Source: CAZTCJ01 sp964612085 (GTDB taxonomy: Bacteria; Pseudomonadota; Alphaproteobacteria; JAJFIK01). From it: 64,000 nucleotides of DNA. The stretch is from the NCBI GenBank assembly GCA_964612085.1, contig CAZTCJ010000005.1:1-64000 (forward strand). The letters run 5' to 3'. Below, piece after piece: positions 57,315 to 64,000 of the stretch. A model generated the notes under the pieces. The model did no database searches, was not told the origin of the DNA, and saw only the letters and a list, made by a program, of their open reading frames with translations. A program made the translations under genes and the position numbers. Position 1 is the stretch's first letter. Every line of letters starts with the position of its first letter.

Positions 57315-58829
57315 TCAGAAAAAGAGTTGAACCCAGGTGCCGTCAATCCGGGTCAAGGTCGACCGGACAGCCGGCAGGATGGGCTCATCCGCCAGATCCT
57401 CCGCCCAGGCCGCATGGGCGGCCTTGAGCCGGGCCACGGTCTCCGGATGCGCTTCCGCCAGATTGGTTGTCTCGCCCGGGTCGGCGGTCATATCGTAAAG
57501 CATGGTCAATTGGCCGTGCGGCGAGTCCATCGGCCAGCCGCCGTCCGGAGGCGTCAGGCGTCCATCCGCTTCAAGATCATCCGGCCTGAGAGTGGTTTTA
57601 TTGTATTTGATGAGCTTCCAGCGGTTGTCCCGAATGGCGATGTTAGGGCCTGCCCGCCAGTAAAGATAGGTGTGCGGCGTATCTGGGTCATTGCCAGTGA
57701 GATAGGGCAGCAGGTCCACACTGTCCTCGGTGCCGCCTTGCGCCTGGGCCACGCTGAGAAAGGTCGCCATGAGATCGAGCGCGCTGGCGGGCCGGTCGTA
57801 TATCGTGCCGGACGGAAGGCCGGCGGGCCAACTCATGATGAAAGGCACGCGCACGCCCCCTTCATGGTAGTAGCGCTTGAAGCCCCTGTAAGGCGCATTC
57901 GAACAGGCGCCTTGAATATAATCGACACAGCCATTGTCGCTCAGAAACACGATCAGCGTGTTCTCATATTGCCCGGCCTTCTTCAGCGCCCCGACGACCC
58001 GGCCCACGCTTTCATCGAGAGACGCCACCATGGCCGCATAGACACGCGCCTTTGCATCGGCAATGTGGCGGTAGGGGTCCAGATACCGTTCCGTGGCCTG
58101 GAGCGGCGTATGCGGCGCTATGTGACTGAGAAGCAAGAAAAAGGTGCTGTCCTTGTTCCGCTCAATGAACGACACCGCTTCGTCGGTGAAGACATCGGTC
58201 AGATATCCATCGACCGTAACGGTTTCGGTACCACGCACGATCCGGAATCGCCGGGCTCGTGTTCCGGGCACCGGGCGCGGACCTATCTGAACGGTTTCAA
58301 CACCCTCCGCCTGGGGATCGATATAGATCGACCCGCCCGCAAGCAGGCCGAAAAATTCGTCGAACCCGCGATTGACCGGATGATACGGGTCCGGATAGCC
58401 CAGATGCCATTTCCCGATCAGGCCGGTCCGGTAACCAGCGGCCTTCAGCGCATCCGCCAGCGTGCGCTCCCCGACTGCCATGCCTGTGCGGATGTCCCGC
58501 CCCGCCGGATTGAATTCCCATCCATGGCGCTGCTGGTAGCGCCCGGTCATCAGCCCTGCGCGCGACGGGCTGCACACCGGGTGCGAGACATAGCCTTGGG
58601 TCAGGCGCACCCCCTCCCGCGCCAGGGCGTCGATATGGGGTGTGGAGATGATCTCCCCGCCATAGGCCCCCACATCCCCGATCCCCAGATCGTCGGCGAG
58701 AATGAAAACGATGTTGGGACGGGAGGGGTCCGCCTGCTCCGGCTGCCCCGCCATGCCCGCCGAGGCAGCCGCACACAGGGCAAGGACGGCGCTCCACAGC
58801 GCCGCGAAAGTCTTCTTGAGGCCCGTCAT
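57315..58829 (-). CDS. Exported sulfatase (formylglycine type)
   Basis: A protein of about 504 residues with a signal peptide (FAALWSAVLALCAAASAGMAG). The metal-binding ADDLG starts the alkaline-phosphatase-like core. The formylglycine motif CSPSR (Cys near residue 86, in HPVCSPSRAGLMTGRY) needs conversion by a sulfatase-maturing enzyme that is not in the window. Later LIGKWHLGYP and FLSDNG supply further metal and sulfate ligands. It hydrolyses aryl, steroid or sugar sulfates. It lies directly downstream of a TonB-dependent receptor, a common pairing for import of sulfated substrates. Confidence 0.9.
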   Translation of the reverse strand: MTGLKKTFAALWSAVLALCAAASAGMAGQPEQADPSRPNIVFILADDLGIGDVGAYGGEIISTPHIDALAREGVRLTQGYVSHPVCSPSRAGLMTGRYQQRHGWEFNPAGRDIRTGMAVGERTLADALKAAGYRTGLIGKWHLGYPDPYHPVNRGFDEFFGLLAGGSIYIDPQAEGVETVQIGPRPVPGTRARRFRIVRGTETVTVDGYLTDVFTDEAVSFIERNKDSTFFLLLSHIAPHTPLQATERYLDPYRHIADAKARVYAAMVASLDESVGRVVGALKKAGQYENTLIVFLSDNGCVDYIQGACSNAPYRGFKRYYHEGGVRVPFIMSWPAGLPSGTIYDRPASALDLMATFLSVAQAQGGTEDSVDLLPYLTGNDPDTPHTYLYWRAGPNIAIRDNRWKLIKYNKTTLRPDDLEADGRLTPPDGGWPMDSPHGQLTMLYDMTADPGETTNLAEAHPETVARLKAAHAAWAEDLADEPILPAVRSTLTRIDGTWVQLFF

Positions 58830-58895
58830 GAAGAGAGATTGTTCCGAAAAACAGTCAGGCATCGGCATGCCCCAGAGCAAATGACAGCCCAAACG

Positions 58896-58923
58896 AAACG
58901 GGGCGGCCCATGCCGCCCCGTTT
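58896..58923 (-). terminator. Intrinsic terminator between receptor and sulfatase genes
   Basis: AAACGGGGCGGC (58896-58907) and GCCGCCCCGTTT (58912-58923) form a perfect 12-base stem with a 4-base loop, 10 bases after the leftward receptor stop. The trailing TTTCGTTT is modest, so partial readthrough into the sulfatase is possible. Confidence 0.78.
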
Positions 58924-58932
58924 AAGGTCTCG

Positions 58933-61314
58933 TCAGTAACGCGCGATGAATTCCACCAGGAACCGTCGCGGCAAAGCCGGATTGACCAGATCCCCGTTGG
59001 ACGCGACGTTCAGATTGTATTCCGTATCGGTCAGGTTATCGAAGGACCCGGCAATGGTCCAATAGGCCGTATCGATACCCAACCGCATATCGAGCCGCGT
59101 GAAGGAGTCGAGCGGATTGACGATAACGCTGCTGATATTCTGCACACCGCCTTTTTCATAAACCAGCGACCAGGTGAAGAAGAAGCTGGCCTCATCGAAG
59201 GCCGGGCCGTTGAACAAGCTCACGGGATGACGATAGGTGCTGTTGGCGCTGATCTGGAGGTCGCGCAGGCGCGGCAGGCGCTGACCGAGCGAGTCCTGGT
59301 TGCCTCCCGAAACATTATCAAAGATTTCGGTCACCTCACCGTCCTGGGCGGCAACGCCAAGCCCGAGGCGCAAGCTGCCACCCGTCCAATCGATCGGCAC
59401 GGTGCCAGCCAGTTCGATCTCGAACCCATAGGCTTCCGCGGTGCCGACATTCTCGATGAAATTCACGGTCGGCGACGGATCCCCGGGATTGCCGTCGGGA
59501 TCGACCTCGATCCGGTTGCCGTCTGCGTCAAAGCCGAGCGGTTCCGCCGTATCGGGGTCCAGGAACGGGCACAGTTCTGGACAGCCATTGGACGCCGTAT
59601 CGAGCAGATCCTCATATTGCACGAAATAGGCTGCCGCCGTCAGGTTCAGGAAGCCGAACAGTTCCCGCTTATAACCCAGCTCGTAGGTGATGGCGGTTTC
59701 TTCGTCATAGACCGGCGAGGATTGGAAGGCATCGGACGGCAGGGACGCATTCAAATTGATCCCACCATGACGATAGGAGGTCGCCACCTTGCCGTAGATC
59801 TGACTGTTCTCAAGGCGCCAGGCCGCCGTCACGCCCCAAGGCAGATTGGTGAACTCGTTGCCGCCGGCAAAATCGAGGATCGGCTCCGCGACATTGCGGC
59901 GAAGCAGCAACACCGTCCCTTCCACTTCATCGAAGGCGTAGCGGATCTCACCGGTCAGTGTGACCGGGACGAAGTCGAATGTATAATCCGCCGAGCCGTA
60001 GATGGCCCAGGAGTTCTGTTCGATATCGATGTCGCGGCAAGCCAGGAAATTGGCGTCGATCTGCTGGCCGCAGCGCACTTCATCGAGCTGAAGCGGATTG
60101 AGGGTCTGGCGAATATCTTCGCTCGAGTTCAACGTATACAGATCCGCACCCAGAAGGAACTGGAACGGTCCTTCGAAATCGGAGACGTAACGCAATTCCT
60201 GGAAGAAGACATCGGCCGTCGTCACTGTCAGGTTCGCGCGCATCCGGCTCGCGGCGGCCAGGCTGGGACCGGCAAAGTCCAGGTCCTCCGTGCGCACCAG
60301 TTCCCGCTCACGGTAGTTGGTGATCGAACTGACCGTACCGTGCCCGAGATCCCAATCAAGACCGAGATGATGGTTTTCGATCTCGTGGGTGGCGAAGTGA
60401 TCCGTATTGACCATGGTGTCGAACTGATCGACATCCTCGCCATTGGCCCGGCGCTGCTCGATTATGGAATTGCGCGACCTCAATGTCGGCGCAAACCGGT
60501 CATCGGAATAATCATAGGAATAATAGGCCTGCAGATCGTCCGTGATGTCGTACCGGACGCCGACGCGATAGCTCTTATAGTTCAGAATATCGAGCGGGGA
60601 CCCATCCATGCTTCTGAAGAAGCCGTCATCCTGTTCGTCGTAGACGCCGTTGAGACGAACGGCGAGTTTGTCGGTCAGCGGAATGTTCACGATGCCTTCG
60701 AACAGGAATCGATCCTTGCTGCCGATGGCGCCGAGCGCGCTGAACTCGAACTCATCCGTCGGCCGCTGCGTGATCAAATTGATCGTGCCGCCCAAAGAGT
60801 TACGCCCGTAAAGCGCCCCTTGCGGTCCGCGCAGAATCTCCACGCGCTGCAAATCGAAACTGTCGAAGCGCGCGAAATTCCGGCCGCCGAGGCCGAAGCT
60901 CGCGAAATACGCACCGTCACGGTAAAGGCCGGTCGCGGAGGGGGACGTCCGGTTCCGCGACTGTCCCGCGCCCCGGATGCTCGGTTCCGCCAGATCCGAA
61001 CTGACGGCTTCCGTGATGGTCAGACCGACGATCTGGTCGGTGACGTCCCGCAGATTCCGGACACCGCCGAGATCCGCGATCTGGGTCTGGCCGAGAACGG
61101 CGGCGGACCCCGGAAAGTCGAGCAGGGTTTCCTCCCGTTTCCGGGCCGTGACCACCACCCGTTCCATGGGCACTCTTTCGAGCCCCCGGGCCACGCCGCT
61201 TTCCTCTTCAGTGTCCGTGTCCTGAGCTTTAACCTCCAGGGCGAACGCCAGCACCGCCGCAATCCCCGTCGTAAAAAGCAGTCCCTTCAGATAATTGGTG
61301 TTGCGCTGCACCAT
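58933..61314 (-). CDS. TonB-dependent outer-membrane receptor
   Basis: A protein of about 793 residues with a signal-like segment (LKGLLFTTGIAAVLAFALEV). The TonB box region is RVVVTARKREE, and the plug domain contains VEILRGPQGALYGRNSLGGT and LITQRP. A 22-strand barrel follows, ending in FLVEFIARY with an aromatic terminus. It imports large or scarce substrates with TonB energy. The start is taken at the ATG 61314; a longer start at 61383 is possible. Neighbouring sulfatase, MmgE/PrpD and esterase genes suggest an organic nutrient rather than iron. A palindrome lies 57 bases upstream. Confidence 0.9.
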   Translation of the reverse strand: MVQRNTNYLKGLLFTTGIAAVLAFALEVKAQDTDTEEESGVARGLERVPMERVVVTARKREETLLDFPGSAAVLGQTQIADLGGVRNLRDVTDQIVGLTITEAVSSDLAEPSIRGAGQSRNRTSPSATGLYRDGAYFASFGLGGRNFARFDSFDLQRVEILRGPQGALYGRNSLGGTINLITQRPTDEFEFSALGAIGSKDRFLFEGIVNIPLTDKLAVRLNGVYDEQDDGFFRSMDGSPLDILNYKSYRVGVRYDITDDLQAYYSYDYSDDRFAPTLRSRNSIIEQRRANGEDVDQFDTMVNTDHFATHEIENHHLGLDWDLGHGTVSSITNYRERELVRTEDLDFAGPSLAAASRMRANLTVTTADVFFQELRYVSDFEGPFQFLLGADLYTLNSSEDIRQTLNPLQLDEVRCGQQIDANFLACRDIDIEQNSWAIYGSADYTFDFVPVTLTGEIRYAFDEVEGTVLLLRRNVAEPILDFAGGNEFTNLPWGVTAAWRLENSQIYGKVATSYRHGGINLNASLPSDAFQSSPVYDEETAITYELGYKRELFGFLNLTAAAYFVQYEDLLDTASNGCPELCPFLDPDTAEPLGFDADGNRIEVDPDGNPGDPSPTVNFIENVGTAEAYGFEIELAGTVPIDWTGGSLRLGLGVAAQDGEVTEIFDNVSGGNQDSLGQRLPRLRDLQISANSTYRHPVSLFNGPAFDEASFFFTWSLVYEKGGVQNISSVIVNPLDSFTRLDMRLGIDTAYWTIAGSFDNLTDTEYNLNVASNGDLVNPALPRRFLVEFIARY

Positions 61315-61370
61315 GCCCCTCGCCTCCCCATTTTGCCGACCGTCTGCTGACGAGTCCGTCGATGGATCAA

Positions 61371-61385
61371 TATTGTTAGACAATA
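61371..61385. promoter_or_regulatory. Operator-like palindrome TATTGT-N3-ACAATA
   Basis: A perfect 6-base dyad with a 3-base centre lies 57 bases upstream of the receptor start. TTGT...ACAA dyads are typical of GntR- and TetR-type repressor sites. It probably controls the receptor. No regulator gene is adjacent. Confidence 0.45.
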
Positions 61386-61493
61386 ATTGTCATACGATGT
61401 TGAAGCGGAGGAAAGGGTGCCGTATACGGAAATTGCCGAAATGAGACGCGTATTTGGCAAAATCTAAAACACGTGAGGCTTTACCGCAACAGT

Positions 61494-61508
61494 CTGACAA
61501 TTTGTCAG
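61494..61508. promoter_or_regulatory. Operator-like palindrome CTGACA-N3-TGTCAG
   Basis: A perfect dyad (CTGACAATTTGTCAG) in the 299-base gap between the receptor and MmgE/PrpD genes, 109 bases before the latter. Half-sites match the palindrome at 39388-39403, so one regulator could bind both. Confidence 0.45.
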
Positions 61509-61616
61509 CTCAGATGACATGGTCGCTCACGGGTCTTATGCGCGCTAGACTTTTAGCATCGGCCAGGACTGCAACTGTACGCCTCGCCAAGCGCCGCGAC
61601 CCCAGGGAGGAATATG

Positions 61617-63104
61617 ATGAGTCTGAAGACAAACCGGCGGTACCTTCTTGCTGGCGCATTGGCAAGCTGCGCGATGCCCCTTCACTGGCCTGCCTTCGCT
61701 GCAGACAAAGCCTCACCGAGCCTGCTTGCCGATTTGGGCCGCGCAATCGCGGCCATGCCGGCGGATGCCCTGTCCGATGCCGTCCGGAACCGGATGGTCT
61801 GGACGGTGCTGGACAATGTGGGCGCGACGGCCCATGGCGCGCGGCTCGCCGCCTCCAAGGCTTTCATCACCGCCATCGGAGGCGTGCCCGGCCATGCCGC
61901 ATCCGGCACAGACGATACTGCCACTATTCTCGGCTCGGACAAAAAAGCGCCCACCCCCAATGCGGCGGCGGCCTCGGCCTATGTGATCCACGCCGATGAA
62001 GTGGATGACAGCGACAGCCGGGGCAGCATCCGCGCCTCCGCGGTGATTTTCTCAAGCACGCTGGCGGCGGCGGAAGCTCTGGATGTGGATGGCCCGCGAT
62101 TTCTCGAGGCGGCCGCCCTCGGCTATACCATTCAGGGCCGCCTGGCCGCACCCGTCGGCCCCATTCAAGGCTATGGCTGGATGGCATCGGGCGTCTGGGG
62201 ACCGATCGGCGCCGCCGGCGCGATCGCCCGAATGAGCGGGCTGACCGGCGCCCAAACGGCGGATGCCATGGCCATCGCCGCATCCGACGCAGGCGGATTG
62301 TTTCAGTATTTCTACGACCAGGCGGAAGAAAAACGCCTGATCGTGGCACGCAAGGCGCGCACCGCGATTGAGAGCGCGCGCTGGGCCGCCATCGGCGAGC
62401 ATGTCTCCACGCGCCTGCTCGAAGGCAAGGCCGGGGTCTATCGCACCATGCTGGGGCCGGACGCCGCTCTGCCGACATCGGAGCAATTGTCCGGCGGGAT
62501 CGCTCGCCTGGAAGGCCCGCTTCATCTGGTGCCGAAATTTTATTCCGCATCCGCCTCCATCATTCCGACGCTCGACGGCCTGACGGAAGACATTCCGGCC
62601 AGTATCGACACCAGCAAGATCACGGAGATCGTCGTGAAAGGCAGCCCGGCCTTCGGAGCGGTCCTCATCCCGAAGCTGGGCGGCAACTATACCCAACCGG
62701 AAACGGCCATCGGCGCCCGGATCAATTTCGCTTTCGTGGTCGCCATGTTCCTGATCCGGCGGTCCGCCCTGCCGGACGACTACACGCCCGCGCTTTTCGC
62801 CGATCCCGAGATCGATGCCTTGGCGCGGCGGATCCGCTTCGAACCCGTCGACCGGTCCGACACCGTGCTCGACCTGGAGGTCGCCTTTGCCGACGGCACG
62901 GTGATGACCACGACAAGCCGCAACCAGGACCGGCTCGCGCCCGCACCGCTGCACCGGGCCCGGCGGGAAGCCAAATTCGCCGCGCTCTGCGATCATCTCA
63001 GTGCGGAGCAACGGGAAAAAGTGGCGGCCCATTGCCGGGCCATCGTCTCCGCGCCGTCCATGCGCGGCTGGTCCCACACGCTCGCCGAACTTTTACACCC
63101 ATGA
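61617..63104 (+). CDS. MmgE/PrpD family protein with Tat-like leader
   Basis: A protein of about 495 residues. The leader has NRRYLLAGALASCAMPLHW, with a twin arginine followed by a hydrophobic core, unusual because MmgE/PrpD enzymes are generally cytoplasmic. The core includes DNVGATAHGARLAASKAF and YVIHADEVDDSDSRGSIRAS, the residues that form the active site of 2-methylcitrate dehydratase and cis-aconitate decarboxylase. It may act as a periplasmic dehydratase of unknown substrate. The ATG at 61617 has GGGAGG 6 bases upstream. Divergent from the receptor, followed by an esterase. Confidence 0.82.
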   Translation: MSLKTNRRYLLAGALASCAMPLHWPAFAADKASPSLLADLGRAIAAMPADALSDAVRNRMVWTVLDNVGATAHGARLAASKAFITAIGGVPGHAASGTDDTATILGSDKKAPTPNAAAASAYVIHADEVDDSDSRGSIRASAVIFSSTLAAAEALDVDGPRFLEAAALGYTIQGRLAAPVGPIQGYGWMASGVWGPIGAAGAIARMSGLTGAQTADAMAIAASDAGGLFQYFYDQAEEKRLIVARKARTAIESARWAAIGEHVSTRLLEGKAGVYRTMLGPDAALPTSEQLSGGIARLEGPLHLVPKFYSASASIIPTLDGLTEDIPASIDTSKITEIVVKGSPAFGAVLIPKLGGNYTQPETAIGARINFAFVVAMFLIRRSALPDDYTPALFADPEIDALARRIRFEPVDRSDTVLDLEVAFADGTVMTTTSRNQDRLAPAPLHRARREAKFAALCDHLSAEQREKVAAHCRAIVSAPSMRGWSHTLAELLHP

Positions 63105-63145
63105 CACAGGCGCGCTCGAAGCCGATACCTCAGGAGGAAACAGAC

Positions 63146-64000
63146 ATGATCCGGAAACGCATCTTTATAGGGATTTGGAGTGCCGCGCTCCTGCTGGCCG
63201 TCCATGCCGCTTTCGGCATCGGGCCCGCCCGCGCCCTGGAGGGAGAGTATAGCGAGGCCACCGTCCAGTCGGACTTCGCGCCGGGGCCGGTCGCCATCAG
63301 CGTCTATACGCCGCCTGGCTACGATCCGGACCGTGAAGATCCCTACCCGCTCGTGATCCAGCTTCATGGCGGCGGCGGTTCCAACGAGAATATGGAGCGG
63401 ATGGCAAGATTCCTGGAACAGGCCATCACGGAAGACCGGATCGAACCGGCCGTGTCCGTCATGCCGTCGGTGGGCCGGTCCTTCTATATGGATTTCAAGG
63501 ACGGCTCCCAGAAATGGGAAAGCTTCATCACCCAGGATCTGCTCGCTTACATGCGCGAGACCTACAATGTGACGCCGGGCCGCGAGGGGACACTGATTAC
63601 CGGTATCTCCATGGGCGGCATGGGCTCCTTGCGCACCGCCTTCAAGCATCCGGACCTGTTCGAGGCCGTCGCCGGCATGGAACCGGGCATCGAGCCCGCG
63701 CTTGCGTTCGACGATATTCAGCTCCGGGACCGGTTCTGGCGCTCGGACGCGCTTTTCAAGAGGCTCTTCGGCGACCCGGTCGACAAAGACTACTGGGCCG
63801 CCAACAATCCGGCGACCATCGCGGCAACGGATCCGGAGCGGCTGATCGATCTCGCCATCTATCTGGAAGCGGGCGATCAGGATATGTTCTATCTCCATCA
63901 CGGGACGGAGTTTCTCCACCGCACCCTGTTCGATGCGGGCGTGAGCCATGAATACCGCATGGTGCGCGGCGCCGACCATATCGGCCCGTCCATCAGACCG
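63146..64000 (+). CDS. Exported esterase, FrmB/antigen 85-like (partial, cut by window end)
   Basis: The first 285 codons are present with no stop before the window edge. A signal peptide (RIFIGIWSAALLLAVHAAFG) precedes an alpha/beta-hydrolase domain: LVIQLHGGGGSNENMERM forms the oxyanion hole and LITGISMGGMGSLRTAF the nucleophile elbow with G-I-S-M-G-G, as in esterase D and antigen 85 families. An Asp in YLEAGDQDMFY and the His in RGADHIGP complete the triad. CAGGAGGA precedes the ATG. It follows the MmgE/PrpD gene by 41 bases, probably in one transcript. Confidence 0.88.
   Translation, partial: MIRKRIFIGIWSAALLLAVHAAFGIGPARALEGEYSEATVQSDFAPGPVAISVYTPPGYDPDREDPYPLVIQLHGGGGSNENMERMARFLEQAITEDRIEPAVSVMPSVGRSFYMDFKDGSQKWESFITQDLLAYMRETYNVTPGREGTLITGISMGGMGSLRTAFKHPDLFEAVAGMEPGIEPALAFDDIQLRDRFWRSDALFKRLFGDPVDKDYWAANNPATIAATDPERLIDLAIYLEAGDQDMFYLHHGTEFLHRTLFDAGVSHEYRMVRGADHIGPSIRP

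Overview
The window is GC-rich, densely coding bacterial DNA that looks chromosomal. I infer an alphaproteobacterium, probably an aerobic aquatic heterotroph of the Sphingomonadales/Kordiimonadales kind. The evidence is a TonB-dependent receptor, many SDR, GST and P450 genes, and GGAAC-N16-TGTT promoters that resemble the alphaproteobacterial general stress (EcfG) consensus. This placement is not proven. I see no rRNA, tRNA, CRISPR array, transposase or phage gene.

Layout. 0-9 kb: two exported proteins, a leftward folB / gamma-carbonic anhydrase / GST run, a stress-type locus (duplicated exported protein, DUF1328, CsbD, a tiny membrane protein) and a sodium:solute symporter with its DUF4212 partner. 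9-33 kb: a long catabolic and detoxification block with aminotransferase and sulfotransferase-like genes, a Baeyer-Villiger-type monooxygenase, P450, several GSTs and SDRs, an alkylsulfatase, a CocE hydrolase, a GH3 glycosidase, a crotonase, a GltS-type transporter, a TRIC channel and an rRNA methyltransferase. 33.7-44 kb: an exported stress/redox locus with two trypsin-like proteases, a broken TPR gene, a DUF4198 protein, cytochrome c, a ferritin-like protein, two ECF sigma factors with anti-sigma factors, and a DUF4331 protein.

44-53.4 kb: a compact type II secretion (T2SS) operon, gspE-F-G-I-J-L-M-C-D-K, with tightly coupled genes. It departs from the textbook set in several ways. GspE lacks the tetracysteine zinc module. 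No gspH or prepilin peptidase gene is nearby. GspK has no prepilin leader. The gspJ frame is interrupted by two TAG codons while protein-like sequence continues to the normal family length. A third ECF sigma factor and a stand-alone 77-residue anti-sigma domain follow.

54.7-64 kb: a trimeric autotransporter adhesin containing a 100-N assembly gap, NnrU, an ABM monooxygenase, a secreted sulfatase, a TonB-dependent receptor, an MmgE/PrpD protein with a Tat-like leader, and an exported esterase cut by the window end.

How the parts may work together (inference): the T2SS could export hydrolases or proteases. The three ECF modules probably sense envelope or oxidative conditions. The catabolic block probably oxidises and conjugates hydrophobic compounds or sulfated surfactants taken up through the TonB receptor. 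The observations I would check first are the double-amber gspJ, the reduced T2SS, the three anti-sigma factors built on one N-terminal domain, the internally duplicated exported protein facing a divergent stress promoter, and the motif shared by the protease and the broken TPR gene.
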